From NCBI GenBank assembly GCA_017504435.1, contig JAFVRD010000017.1:1-64000 (forward strand): a DNA stretch of 64,000 bases, read 5' to 3'. The stretch's first letter is position 1, and every line of letters begins with the position of its first letter. The notes beneath the pieces are model-generated. The model had not been told where the DNA came from. It saw only the letters and a program-made list of their open reading frames with translations, and did no database searches. Origin of the DNA: Lentisphaeria bacterium. Its GTDB lineage: Bacteria; Verrucomicrobiota; Lentisphaeria; Victivallales; Victivallaceae. Shown here piece by piece: positions 8,508-17,677 of this stretch. The position numbers and the translations under genes were made by a program.

Positions 8508-9272
8508 ATGAGCAGAACAGTAATTTTCTTTTGCACGGGAATCGTTGCATTATTGATCATGACCGGATGTGCATCTGTTAAAGACAGTTTGAGTACGCCG
8601 GATATTACTCTGGAAGAATTGGAGAAAAAAATGGATCAGGCGACCGATCCGTCGGGAATTTTTGCCCAAAGCCGTACTTATTCTCTGTTGCAGCAGGTGT
8701 CAACAAAACGTTTTCTGAGTGATCCGGATGAATATCTTGTGGAAGTGAAATTTGAAACCCCGGATAAATTTTCTCTGACCACTTATGAAGAAAACCGTCC
8801 GGTCAGCATGTGGTGTTCTGATGGCAAGCGCGGCTGGATAGCTGATTATAACAGCCGTAAAATCCAAATGCTGGACGGAAAAGCTCTGCGCCGGATGACG
8901 GTAATGGCTCAGATCAGCAATCCCCGGGAAAGTTATACCAAAATATTCCCCAAAGTTGAGCTGCATGCCTGTTCCAACGAATTGGGAAATTTTTACCGGA
9001 TCGATTGCTTTGGAGAAGAACAGAATTATCCGATTTCGATTTATGTTGATGCCGGAAGTTATCTGGTAAAGAGAATGAAATTTGATGCAGTTGTCGGCAG
9101 CAGTACCATATCTTACGATGCCAGGATCAAGAAATATGAATTGCGGGAAGGGGTCATGGTTCCGGTCTTAACTGAAATAATCCAGGATGGAGAGACTCAA
9201 ATCAGTAAGATAACCTCGTACCGTTTGAATGTTTCCATCCCGGAAACCGATTTCCTTCCGCCGGTTTTTTAA
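8508..9272 (+). CDS. Outer-membrane lipoprotein, LolA/LppX-like fold
   Basis: A 254-residue protein with a lipoprotein signal peptide; the lipobox LIMTGC places the lipidated cysteine at residue 21. The mature part (RFLSDPDEYLVEVKFETPDKFSLTTYEENRP, MWCSDGKRGWIADY) reads like the half-barrel of the LolA/LppX/DUF4292-type lipoprotein-binding family, which would place it at the outer membrane or in the periplasm. AGGATG precedes the ATG. The stop overlaps the convergent miaA stop by four bases (shared TTAA). The role in lipid or lipoprotein trafficking is inferred from fold resemblance only. Confidence 0.65.
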   Translation: MSRTVIFFCTGIVALLIMTGCASVKDSLSTPDITLEELEKKMDQATDPSGIFAQSRTYSLLQQVSTKRFLSDPDEYLVEVKFETPDKFSLTTYEENRPVSMWCSDGKRGWIADYNSRKIQMLDGKALRRMTVMAQISNPRESYTKIFPKVELHACSNELGNFYRIDCFGEEQNYPISIYVDAGSYLVKRMKFDAVVGSSTISYDARIKKYELREGVMVPVLTEIIQDGETQISKITSYRLNVSIPETDFLPPVF

Positions 9273-10138
9273 TATGACGGCGGATTGAGATGATCGCATA
9301 ATCTGAAACTGATTTCCGGAAGTGATTTTCCGGCAAGAAATTTCTGCGTGAGAACAAATGGATCGGGATCTTTTCCTTCGCTGAGCCAGTAAATCCGGTG
9401 TCCTTCCCGTTCCAGCTTGCGGAAAAAAATATCCTGCCGTTTGGCAAATTGCCTGATCCGGTTCAGCAAAGTTTCACGCATTTCCGGCAGCGAACACCGG
9501 TTTTGCAAATAAAGAGATATCTCCCGGTACTCCAAGCCGAAAAATTCCATGGTTTCATATGAAACCCCCTGTTTGTGCAGCAGCTTTACTTCTTCGATCA
9601 TACCGTTATTCAGCCGGGTATCCAAACGCTGTTCGATCCGTTTTCTGACGGTGGCGCGGGGATAATATACTCCCATTATAAGCGGAGAAAGAGAAAACGG
9701 GGGCGTGAATGAATCCGGGGCATCGGGATTTTGCCGGATCCGAGGTGTATCATAACTGCGCGGCGGCAACTCTCCTCCCGGCAGCCGGTAACTGTCCAGC
9801 AGTGCCGCAATGTATAAAGCGGTTCCTCCGCATACGATCGGCAGTTTGTTCCGGTCGGCAATATCTCCGATCGCCTGCCAGGCATCACGGCAAAAACGTC
9901 CGAGGTTATAAACCTCAGATGCGGGGTCGGCAATATCAATAAGATGATATGGTATCGAACCGTATTCGGCAAGATCTTTGCCGGAACCGATATCCATACC
10001 GTGGTAGACCTGCCGGGAATCCGCGCTTATAATTTCGCCATTGAAGTGTTGTGCCAAATCGACAGCCAAACGGGTTTTTCCTGTTGCTGTCGGGCCTGTA
10101 ATTACCAAAATTTGCACAGAATCGTGAAAATCCGGCAT
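9269..10138 (-). CDS. miaA: tRNA dimethylallyltransferase
   Basis: A 289-residue enzyme that adds a dimethylallyl group to A37 of tRNAs reading UNN codons, the first step toward ms2i6A. The P-loop GPTATGKT is at residues 15-22, followed by the family blocks ISADSRQVYHGMDIGSGK and, later, GLEYREISLYL and RQFAKRQDIFFRK. The ATG has AGGAG nine bases upstream. It diverges from lpxC and converges on the lipoprotein gene. There is no unusual feature beyond a somewhat shortened insertion region (about 120-150). Confidence 0.95.
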   Translation of the reverse strand: MPDFHDSVQILVITGPTATGKTRLAVDLAQHFNGEIISADSRQVYHGMDIGSGKDLAEYGSIPYHLIDIADPASEVYNLGRFCRDAWQAIGDIADRNKLPIVCGGTALYIAALLDSYRLPGGELPPRSYDTPRIRQNPDAPDSFTPPFSLSPLIMGVYYPRATVRKRIEQRLDTRLNNGMIEEVKLLHKQGVSYETMEFFGLEYREISLYLQNRCSLPEMRETLLNRIRQFAKRQDIFFRKLEREGHRIYWLSEGKDPDPFVLTQKFLAGKSLPEISFRLCDHLNPPSY

Positions 10139-10155
10139 TATTTTGCTCTCCTGAT

Positions 10156-10185
10156 TTGAATTGAACCTTGTGTCTGTATTATATT
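10156..10185 (+). promoter_or_regulatory. Promoter of the lpxC-fabZ operon
   Basis: TTGAAT (10156-10161), 18-base spacer, TATATT (10180-10185). Confidence 0.5.
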
Positions 10186-10232
10186 ATGAAACGTGAAAGT
10201 GTTTTTTTCAAATCAAAATGGAGTTTTTTTGG

Positions 10233-11075
10233 ATGGAAATGCAGCAAACTGTCGCTGGAAGTGCATCTTTTTCGGGAATAGCATTGCATACGGGAGCCAG
10301 AGCAACGGTAAAAGTGCATCCGGCTGCGGAGAATACCGGAATCATTTTCCGGAGGGTCGATCTGCCGGGCAAACCTGAAGTACGCGCTCTGGCATCCAAT
10401 GTAGTCGATGTGCAGCGTGGTACGACCATTGCTGAAGGAAAAGCAGATGTTCACACGGTTGAACACATCATGTCAGCACTTCATGCCTGCGGTATAGACA
10501 ATTGCATCGTTGATATGGATGGTATGGAACCGCCGATAGCAGATGGCAGTTCTCTGCCGTATTATGAAATGATTATGCGTGCCGGAATCAAGCAGCAATC
10601 TGTTCCGGCGGTTTATTTTACTCCGGATATTCCGGTATATGCCACCGGAGGCAAAACATCTTTGGTATTGTTGCCGGATGCAGAAAAGTTGTCGGTCAGT
10701 TGTGTGACCAGTTTTAAGAATTGTCCGGTCGATCCGCAATTTTATCAGTATGAATTGGAACGGGAAAGCTATGCCCGGGAGATCGCTCCCGGCAGAACAT
10801 TTGTTGATTACAGTGATCTGCGGATGCTGCTTTCTGTAGGTCTGTGCAAAGGCGGCAGTTTGGATGCTGCCGCTGTAATCCATGATGGAGCGATCATTTG
10901 CAAAGACAGGTTGCGGTTTGAAAATGAGATCGTCCGGCATAAAATCATGGATGCGATCGGTGATATTTTTCTTGCCGGCTGCCGGATCCGCGGTAAGTTG
11001 ATCGCGGTTTGTCCCGGACATCCTAAAAATGTGGAACTTGCCGGCAAATTGCTGGCAATGCGTAATGCAAAGTAA
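10233..11075 (+). CDS. lpxC: UDP-3-O-acyl-N-acetylglucosamine deacetylase
   Basis: A zinc-dependent deacetylase, the committed step of lipid A synthesis, acting in the cytoplasm. Zinc and catalytic residues are present: H78 in HTVEHIMSAL, H236 and D240 in RHKIMDAIGD, H263 in PGHPKN, plus the TSFKN and GRTFVDY loops. I chose ATG 10233 because GGAG (10220-10223) is nine bases upstream; an earlier ATG at 10218 has no ribosome-binding site. The length of 280 is slightly short of the usual ~300. It is followed after 36 bases by a FabZ-like gene; in Bacteroidota and Chlorobi the two are fused into one protein, here they are separate. Confidence 0.93.
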   Translation: MEMQQTVAGSASFSGIALHTGARATVKVHPAAENTGIIFRRVDLPGKPEVRALASNVVDVQRGTTIAEGKADVHTVEHIMSALHACGIDNCIVDMDGMEPPIADGSSLPYYEMIMRAGIKQQSVPAVYFTPDIPVYATGGKTSLVLLPDAEKLSVSCVTSFKNCPVDPQFYQYELERESYAREIAPGRTFVDYSDLRMLLSVGLCKGGSLDAAAVIHDGAIICKDRLRFENEIVRHKIMDAIGDIFLAGCRIRGKLIAVCPGHPKNVELAGKLLAMRNAK

Positions 11076-11111
11076 TTCAGCGGAGACAAAATAAACATAA
11101 GGAGTAAAAAT

Positions 11112-12002
11112 ATGTCTGAGAAACTTCAGTACAAAGAGATCGTGAAAAAAGTCGGCTGCAATGCTCCATGGAGATTACTTGATTTTGCCGAAAAAATTGA
11201 TGATACCCATTTAGCCGGATTCAAAAATGTCTCGGCGGATGAGGAGTATTTTGTCGGGCATTTCCCGGTACACCCCATTATGCCGGGAGTGTTGCAGCTG
11301 GAAGCAGTGCGTCAGCTTGCGTTGTGTTTCCTGCCGGGCGATATCCGGGTGAGACAGTTTGAAAAGGTCAAATTCCGCCGTCAGGTACTGCCGGGTGACC
11401 GGATGCTTGTGGAAATAGAGATCATTAACCGCGAAGGTGCATTGACTGTGTGCAAAGCCAAATGTTCGACTGTTTCCGGACTTTGCAGTGAAGCAACGGT
11501 GACTTTTACTACTGAACCGGGACGTCCCGCCGGATTGCAGGATATTCCGGCTTTGGACGGAGAATTTGCCCGCACTGCAGATATTGCCATGGATACGGAT
11601 AAGGTTCTCGGTTTGATGCCGCACCGATTCCCGTTTTTGCAGATAGATTATGTCGCCAGATTTGAAGGTACCAAAATCATTGCAGTCAAAAATGTCAGCT
11701 GTAATGAATCCTTCGTTAATGCCGGTTTGGATTTTGTTCCGGAATCCTTGATGTGCGAGATCGCAGCTCAATCCGGTTGTGCATGTGTGTTGTCCCGTCC
11801 GGAAAATGCCGGTAAACTCGGATTTTTCATGGCAATTGACAAAGCTGTGTTTCACCGGCAGGTCGTTCCCGGTGAACAGATGCTTATTGAAATCGATCTG
11901 CCGGAGAGCAAATCCCGTTTTGGCAAAGGTTCCGGTTTTATCCGGGTCGGCAGTGAAATCATTGCGGAAGTCGCGTTGATGTTCGCGCTGGTGGACGCAT
12001 AA
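11112..12002 (+). CDS. Tandem hot-dog protein, FabZ/FabA-like (3-hydroxyacyl-ACP dehydratase)
   Basis: A 296-residue protein made of two hot-dog domains. Domain 1 (about 1-140) keeps the catalytic histidine H50 in GHFPVHPIMPG and the acid E64 in LQLEAVRQ, but its usual PHRxPF start has become APWRLLDF. Domain 2 (about 160-296) keeps PHRFPFLQID (169-179) and an acidic E216 in LMCEIAAQSG but has lost the GHFP histidine (NAGLDFVP). The halves are complementary, so a pseudo-dimer with one active site per tunnel is plausible. It sits with lpxC, supplying hydroxyacyl chains for lipid A or membrane lipids. Strong AAGGAG seven bases before ATG. Confidence 0.8.
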   Translation: MSEKLQYKEIVKKVGCNAPWRLLDFAEKIDDTHLAGFKNVSADEEYFVGHFPVHPIMPGVLQLEAVRQLALCFLPGDIRVRQFEKVKFRRQVLPGDRMLVEIEIINREGALTVCKAKCSTVSGLCSEATVTFTTEPGRPAGLQDIPALDGEFARTADIAMDTDKVLGLMPHRFPFLQIDYVARFEGTKIIAVKNVSCNESFVNAGLDFVPESLMCEIAAQSGCACVLSRPENAGKLGFFMAIDKAVFHRQVVPGEQMLIEIDLPESKSRFGKGSGFIRVGSEIIAEVALMFALVDA

Positions 12003-12024
12003 TTCATATTCAGGAGAAAATATT

Positions 12025-13404
12025 ATGGCTCTCTGGGGAGGACGTTTCGGAGAAGAAACACAGCGTGATGTCAAACTTTATTCTGAATCCATAAGTTTTG
12101 ACAAGCGTCTTTACAAGCATGATATTGCCGGCAGCAAAGCGCATGTGGCAATGTTGGCAAAGCAGGGCATTATACCGGAGGCATCCGCTTCGGCTATACG
12201 CAATGAGCTGGATAACATCTGCAAGCGCATAGATGCCGGTGATTTTACATACGATATTTCGCTTGAAGATATCCATATGCACGTCGAAAGCGCACTTATC
12301 GGAGTCCTTGGCGCGGAAGGTGCCAGGGTGCATTCCGGACGGAGCCGCAATGACCAGGTTGCGTTGGATTTCCGGCTTTATTTGCGGGAAGCTGCAGATC
12401 GTCTGATTGAAGGAATTCGCAATTTTCAACGTGAATTAGTAACAAAAGCGGATGCTGAATCAGAAACGATCCTGCCGGGATTTACCCATTTGCAGCACGC
12501 TCAGGTGGTGTTGCTGGCTCATCATCTGCTTGCTTATGTGGAGATGTTTGACCGGGATGCGGAACGTTTGGCAGATTGCCGTAAACGGATCAATGTTATG
12601 CCGCTTGGATCCGGTGCGCTGGCAGGGTCAACTTTGCCGTTGGATAGAAATGCTGTCTGTAAAGAGCTGCAATTTGAACGTATTACCCGCAACAGTATGG
12701 ATGCGGTGGCGGACCGGGATTTTGCCATTGAGTTTGTCAGCGCGCTGGCAACGATGGCAATGCATTTTTCCAGACTTTCCGAGGACTTGATCCTGTGGAG
12801 CAGTCAGGAATTTGATTTTATTGAATTGAGTGACGCATTTTGTACCGGTTCCAGTTTGATGCCGCAGAAAAAGAATCCGGATGTGTGTGAATTGACCCGT
12901 GGTAAAACTGCCCGGGTTTACGGCGCTTTGACTGCTCTGCTTACATTGTGCAAAGGTTTGCCGATGACCTATAACCGGGATTTGCAGGAGGATAAAGTCG
13001 CTGTATTCGATGCTCTTGATACGGCAGAAATGATGCTCAAAGTTTATCCGCCGATGATTCGTGATATGCGGGTGAAGCGGGAAAAAATGGCAGCTGCGGC
13101 AGCTGATCCGGCACTTATGGCAACGGATCTTGCCGAAAAACTGGTGGAATTGGGAGTTCCTTTCCGGGATGCTCATCACCGGGTGGGCGCATTTGTCAAA
13201 TATTGCAAGGATCGTAATTGCGGTTTGGATGAAGTATCTCTGGAAGAAATGCGTCTGACTATTCCGGAAGCCACTGCCGGGTTTACTGCGATGTTTGATC
13301 CGTGTGAAAGTGTCGCCAAACGGCGTATTGCGGGCGGTACCGGATTTGAACCGGTGCGGGAACAGCTCGATTTCTGGAAAAAAAGATTTGCAGAAGGCTT
13401 GTAA
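12025..13404 (+). CDS. argH: Argininosuccinate lyase
   Basis: A 459-residue enzyme of the aspartase/fumarase superfamily, cleaving argininosuccinate to arginine and fumarate. The signature GSSLMPQKKNPD is present near residue 280, as are GGRF at the N-terminus, HSGRSRNDQ and TAYTHLQ-like GFTHLQHAQ. AGGAG lies ten bases before the ATG. It follows the lpxC operon with a 22-base gap and may be co-transcribed with it; the next gene has its own promoter overlapping the argH stop. No oddities. Confidence 0.95.
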   Translation: MALWGGRFGEETQRDVKLYSESISFDKRLYKHDIAGSKAHVAMLAKQGIIPEASASAIRNELDNICKRIDAGDFTYDISLEDIHMHVESALIGVLGAEGARVHSGRSRNDQVALDFRLYLREAADRLIEGIRNFQRELVTKADAESETILPGFTHLQHAQVVLLAHHLLAYVEMFDRDAERLADCRKRINVMPLGSGALAGSTLPLDRNAVCKELQFERITRNSMDAVADRDFAIEFVSALATMAMHFSRLSEDLILWSSQEFDFIELSDAFCTGSSLMPQKKNPDVCELTRGKTARVYGALTALLTLCKGLPMTYNRDLQEDKVAVFDALDTAEMMLKVYPPMIRDMRVKREKMAAAAADPALMATDLAEKLVELGVPFRDAHHRVGAFVKYCKDRNCGLDEVSLEEMRLTIPEATAGFTAMFDPCESVAKRRIAGGTGFEPVREQLDFWKKRFAEGL

Positions 13405-13427
13405 AACTTTGTTTGTGAGAGTATATT
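13399..13427 (+). promoter_or_regulatory. Promoter and leader of the rpsB-tsf operon
   Basis: TTGTAA (13399-13404, overlapping the argH stop codon), 17-base spacer, TATATT (13422-13427) followed by AA. The roughly 115-base leader up to rpsB contains a GTGTG-ATT-CACAC hairpin (about 13503-13517) and could host autoregulation by S2, but I recognise no known leader motif. Confidence 0.65.
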
Positions 13428-13550
13428 AACAAAATCGCAATTCCGTTGTCCCAAAATGGCCGGGCTGCGGAAAATAATCAAACCAGAAGGTGACTTGTAA
13501 AAAGTGTGATTCACACCGGAAAGCACCGCAAAGAGAAAGGAATTTGCAAA

Positions 13551-14429
13551 ATGGCCAAAGTTACGATCAACGATTTGTTGGAAGCGGGTTGTCATTTCGG
13601 ACATCAGACCCGTCGCTGGAACCCCCGAATGAAAAAGTATGTCTATGGCGCGAAAAACGGCATCAGCATTATTGACCTGACCAAAACCATGCGTCAGATC
13701 GCCGACGCCTGCAATTTCCTGCAGAAGGTCGTCAGCGATGGCGGTGATGTGCTCTTTGTCGGTACCAAGCGTCAGGTTCGCGACGTTATTCGTGAGCTGG
13801 CTGAAAAAACCGGTATGTTCTTTGTTTCCGAACGTTGGCTTGGTGGTACTCTGACCAACAATCAGACCATCCGTAAAAGCATCGAAAAAATGAAAGAGAT
13901 CGACGGTATTCTCGCTTCTGATGCGGTGAACAGCATGAAGAAAAAAGAAGTTTCTGCTTTGAGTCGCCGGGTCGAGAAACTGCACCGTGATCTTGATGGT
14001 ATTGCCACCATGAAAAAATTGCCGGCTGCTTTGATCGTTGTTGACGTCTGCAACGAACAGAATGCTGTCCGCGAAGCCAATAAGTTGAATATTCCGATCG
14101 TTGCTCTGGTCGATACCAATGGCGACCCGACGCAGGTTGATTATCCGGTTGCCACCAACGATGATGCTGTGAAATCTGTCCAGATCATCACCGACCTCTT
14201 TGGCGAAGCTATCAAAATTGCCAAAGAGATCCATTTGAAACGTGTCACCGAAGAACGTGATGCCGCAGAAGCAGCGAAAAAAATCGCCCAGGAAACTGCT
14301 GACGATCAGGAAAAAGAAGAAAAAGCCAAAGCTCCGCGTAAACGCGCTGCCAAAAGCGATGCCGCAGACAAACCTGCCCGCAAGCGCACCGCCAAAAAGG
14401 CTGAAGAAGCTGAAGCTGCCGATAAATAA
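13551..14429 (+). CDS. rpsB: 30S ribosomal protein S2
   Basis: A 292-residue S2 protein of the small subunit. The family blocks are clear: LLEAGCHFGHQTRRWNP, GTKRQVRDVI, WLGGTLTNN and, in the C-terminal core, VDTNGDP. The last ~40 residues are a low-complexity Ala/Lys/Arg/Glu extension, longer than in model bacteria. The ATG at 13551 follows AAAGGA. Codon use is visibly biased (GGT, CGT, CTG, AAC, ACC), as expected for a highly expressed gene. It is followed 27 bases later by tsf, the usual partner. Confidence 0.97.
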   Translation: MAKVTINDLLEAGCHFGHQTRRWNPRMKKYVYGAKNGISIIDLTKTMRQIADACNFLQKVVSDGGDVLFVGTKRQVRDVIRELAEKTGMFFVSERWLGGTLTNNQTIRKSIEKMKEIDGILASDAVNSMKKKEVSALSRRVEKLHRDLDGIATMKKLPAALIVVDVCNEQNAVREANKLNIPIVALVDTNGDPTQVDYPVATNDDAVKSVQIITDLFGEAIKIAKEIHLKRVTEERDAAEAAKKIAQETADDQEKEEKAKAPRKRAAKSDAADKPARKRTAKKAEEAEAADK

Positions 14430-14456
14430 TTAACAGAATTTTTTTGAGGTAAAGAA

Positions 14457-15272
14457 ATGGCTGCTATTACTGCTAAAATGGTTTCTGAGCTCCGGGAAAA
14501 AACCGGAGCCGGTATGATGGATTGCAAAAAAGCTCTGGTCGCTGCAGACGGCGATATGGATTTGGCGGTTGAGAATCTCCGTAAATCCGGTGTCGCCAAA
14601 GCCGAGAAAAAATCCGGACGTGCCACTGAACAGGGTAAGGTTTGGACTCGTATCGCCGATGGTCAGGCTGCTATCGTTGAAATGCTCTGCGAAACCGACT
14701 TTGCTGCCAAAACTCCGAAATTCGGTGCTTTGGTTGAATCTGTCCTTGACGGAGCCCTTAAAATCGCTGCCGATGGTGATGTCGCTGCCGCGTTGAATGA
14801 ACAGGAAAAAGATGTTATTACCAGTCATATTGCCACCATCGGTGAAAATATGTCCCTGCGCCGCGCTGTTAAATGGCAGAGCAGCAACGGTTCCTGTTTT
14901 GCATCCTATCATCACATGGATGGTCGAGTGAGCGTGCTGGTTGAGGTCGAAGGTGAAAATGATCCTGAATTCCTCAATGATTTGTGCTTGCACATTGCTG
15001 CTTTCAATCCGCGTTACATCTCCAGTGAGGATGTTCCGGCTGATGTTGTCGCTAAAGAAAAAGAGATCGCGGCTGCCGCTGATCCGAAATTGGCGAATAA
15101 ACCGGCTGAAATGCTTGACAAAATCCTTTCCGGAAAAATAAATCGCTTCTTCAGCGAAGTTTGTCTGGAAAATCAGGCTTGGGTCAAAGATGACAAAACA
15201 TCTCTGAAGAAACTCAAACCGGCGGTCAAAGTCAAACGCTTTGTCCGTTGGGCTATCGGTGAAGAACTTTGA
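14457..15272 (+). CDS. tsf: Elongation factor Ts
   Basis: A 271-residue guanine-nucleotide exchange factor for EF-Tu. The N-terminal UBA-like domain is visible (KMVSELREKTGAGMMDCKKAL), followed by the two core repeats with the TDF-type motif (CETDFAAK). GAGGT precedes the ATG. It is second in the rpsB operon and ends at an intrinsic terminator. No truncation or insertion noted. Confidence 0.97.
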   Translation: MAAITAKMVSELREKTGAGMMDCKKALVAADGDMDLAVENLRKSGVAKAEKKSGRATEQGKVWTRIADGQAAIVEMLCETDFAAKTPKFGALVESVLDGALKIAADGDVAAALNEQEKDVITSHIATIGENMSLRRAVKWQSSNGSCFASYHHMDGRVSVLVEVEGENDPEFLNDLCLHIAAFNPRYISSEDVPADVVAKEKEIAAAADPKLANKPAEMLDKILSGKINRFFSEVCLENQAWVKDDKTSLKKLKPAVKVKRFVRWAIGEEL

Positions 15273-15294
15273 GTTTTTCTCTGAACAAAACCAA

Positions 15295-15325
15295 AACCGG
15301 CGTTTTAATAACGTCGGTTTTTTTA
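15295..15325 (+). terminator. Terminator of rpsB-tsf
   Basis: AACCGGCGTT / AACGTCGGTT stem (one G-T pair, loop TTAAT) followed by seven T. Confidence 0.9.
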
Positions 15326-15402
15326 TGTTTTAAATCTTGAAAAAATGATGACATACAGTATATTTATATAATCACAAGCTATATTAAAGGATTGACAGCT
15401 TT

Positions 15403-15843
15403 ATGAAAAATAAAAGTTTTGTTTTTATATTCGTTGGGGTCGTGCTGGTGTTGCTGTGTGGTTGTGTGTCAGCAGTTCAGAATTCAAAAAATTCTGAATC
15501 CGGCAAAGTTCTGGAAATCGCAATGGGAGAGCGGCTTATTGTTGCGTTTCAGAAACAGGATGTCAAGGCATTTTATAAAGAAGTTCCTCCTGAGGTGCAA
15601 AGTGTATGGGGAACGAAAGAATTTGAGTTTGAATGTAAAAAATTGAAGGAGCGTTGGGGCGAAATAGATTCTTTCCGCTATTTGACCGAATTGGAAATGT
15701 CTCCGACACATCAGCACGTCTGGGCAGTCAGATTCAAACATCGTAATCTCAAAGGGGAGTTCGTGTATCGGGAAGTTTTATTTGTTGTTTTGACCGGCAC
15801 AATCGATGGTAATCCCAAAGTTTTTCTGTTTGGTTTCAAGTGA
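15403..15843 (+). CDS. Small lipoprotein
   Basis: A 146-residue protein with a lipoprotein signal peptide, lipobox LLCGC with C21. The mature domain (ERLIVAFQKQDVKAFYKEVPPEVQ, WGTKEFEFECKKLKERWGEIDSFRYL) looks like the small cystatin/NTF2-like lipoproteins of the DUF3887/DUF4019 kind: one helix plus a curved sheet. I cannot name it. A TATATTAA box lies at 15380-15387, close to the start. Monocistronic. Confidence 0.6.
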   Translation: MKNKSFVFIFVGVVLVLLCGCVSAVQNSKNSESGKVLEIAMGERLIVAFQKQDVKAFYKEVPPEVQSVWGTKEFEFECKKLKERWGEIDSFRYLTELEMSPTHQHVWAVRFKHRNLKGEFVYREVLFVVLTGTIDGNPKVFLFGFK

Positions 15844-15969
15844 ATCTCTGATGTGCTTGGATTTGTTTGAAAAAAAACTGTTTTTAAGTTGCAAAAGACA
15901 GAGAAATGTGCTACATTATATAAAAATAGTAAGGTAAACTTGTATATTTCAAAATATGGAGAGATTAGG

Positions 15970-17676
15970 ATGAATAAGAAAATGTTGTGGCGCGGTTGCG
16001 TTGCTGCTGCACTGATAACCGTTGCTGCCGGTTGCTATGGTTACAAGGAGCCGGCGGCAGCAACACTCGGAGAAACTTACACCGAGCGTCAACATGATGC
16101 CTCAGATGAAACGTTTAAGAATATGCAGATGCTTACTTTGCGTGAAGCACAAAGAATTGCAATTAAAAATAATCCGACTTACATCGCGGCATTTCATGCA
16201 GTTGAAGCAGCCCGGATGAGATATTTACAGGCTTGGGGTGCTTATTCACCGACTGTTACTGCTTCATACTCTCTGCAGAACGGGCGCTCCTGGAGAACTC
16301 GTGATAACAGTGTCAGTACTTATGATTATTCTTATACGCATGATGCGACGAAACATACCGATCAGTTTGTTACTCAAACCGGTATATCTGCCAATTTGCT
16401 GATTTTTGACGGATTTGCCCGTTTGTTCCGGTTGAAAGCTGCCAAAAGTGATTTTAACTATTATGCCCATATGGAGGACGATGCCTGCCGTACCATGATG
16501 CAGGCTGTCGCGTATGCCTATAATACTGTGTTGCTGGCGATTGAAAATCGCCGGATCGCAATGGAAGATCGGGATTTTCAGAAAAGTTCTTTGCAAAACA
16601 CCAAATATAAGTTTGAAGCCGGGGCTGCTCCTTTGAGCGATGTTCTCAACTTTGAAATTTATGTGAACAGTGCGGATGTGAGTTTGATAGATGCTGATTA
16701 TCAGTATGAAGTTGCGGTTTATGCGTTGGCACAGTTGATGGGATATCCGGAAGGTGTGTTGCCTTCACATGTTAAATTTCCGGAAGATTATAAAGCTCAG
16801 TTTGCGCAATTACCTGCCGTTGAAGTGTATTTGGATGCAGCTCTTGCCAATCGTCCGGATTTGAAAGCTTACCGTGAACGGCTCAATGTCGCAAAATATC
16901 AGGTTTATCAGGCTTGGGGCGCATATTCTCCGGTTGTGAATGGATTTGTGGATTTTGATTTCATGACCAATAGAGATAAAACTTATCAGCATGGTGATAT
17001 TGTCAAGCAGAATGATATGTCATTTTCCTATGGATTTGTTGCTGAATGGACAATTTTCAATGGTTTGATCCGTACCAATAAATTACGTGAAGCCAAGGCT
17101 AATCGTGCCGCTGCAGAATATCAGGTGGCAGCACAGTGGTTTGCGGTGGTAAGTGAAGTGCGTACCGCTTATGCCAATTATATTCAAAATGTCAAAAAAA
17201 CCAAATTGTATGCCCGTATCCGTTCGCTTTCTGCGAAACAGCGTGATTTGGTCGATGATGAATATCGCGCCGGTAATGCAGAGCTGACCCGTTTGAATGA
17301 GGCCCAGCGCGACTTGGTCGAAGCTGAAACTTATCTGGCCTCCAGTTATATCAATGTGCAAAATGCAATGGCTCAACTTGATGCTGTTGTTGGTGGTAAT
17401 ACTGCGGATTACTATCTTGCGCAGGATGCCGCTGCTAAATCTTATCCCGGATTGGGAGGTGTTGCCGGAATTCAGGAGAAAATTGATGCTGCCGGAAAAC
17501 AGCAGCAAAGTTCGCCGGTTCAGGCTCCCAGTATAAAACGTACTCTGCCGGATGTGCCTGCCGCAGGAAATAAGCCGGCAGCCAAACCGGCAACCAAAAT
17601 TGAATCCAAACCGGCAGCACAGAGTGTTGCTCCGGTGATTCCGGAAAAAGCGGATGCTGCTCCGCAAAAACGTTGA
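15970..17676 (+). CDS. Outer-membrane efflux channel, TolC family
   Basis: A 568-residue protein with a lipoprotein-type signal (TVAAGC, C22), then two outer-membrane efflux repeats (LREAQRIAIKNNPTYIAAFHAVEAARMRYLQAWGAYSPTV and a second copy near AYRERLNVAKYQVYQAWGAYSPVV), each with long coiled-coil stretches that build the periplasmic tunnel. The last ~100 residues are Pro/Ala/Lys rich, an extension not needed for the barrel. The start at 15970 is supported by GGAG eight bases upstream. No inner-membrane pump gene is adjacent, so its partners are elsewhere. Confidence 0.88.
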   Translation: MNKKMLWRGCVAAALITVAAGCYGYKEPAAATLGETYTERQHDASDETFKNMQMLTLREAQRIAIKNNPTYIAAFHAVEAARMRYLQAWGAYSPTVTASYSLQNGRSWRTRDNSVSTYDYSYTHDATKHTDQFVTQTGISANLLIFDGFARLFRLKAAKSDFNYYAHMEDDACRTMMQAVAYAYNTVLLAIENRRIAMEDRDFQKSSLQNTKYKFEAGAAPLSDVLNFEIYVNSADVSLIDADYQYEVAVYALAQLMGYPEGVLPSHVKFPEDYKAQFAQLPAVEVYLDAALANRPDLKAYRERLNVAKYQVYQAWGAYSPVVNGFVDFDFMTNRDKTYQHGDIVKQNDMSFSYGFVAEWTIFNGLIRTNKLREAKANRAAAEYQVAAQWFAVVSEVRTAYANYIQNVKKTKLYARIRSLSAKQRDLVDDEYRAGNAELTRLNEAQRDLVEAETYLASSYINVQNAMAQLDAVVGGNTADYYLAQDAAAKSYPGLGGVAGIQEKIDAAGKQQQSSPVQAPSIKRTLPDVPAAGNKPAAKPATKIESKPAAQSVAPVIPEKADAAPQKR

Positions 17677-17677
17677 A

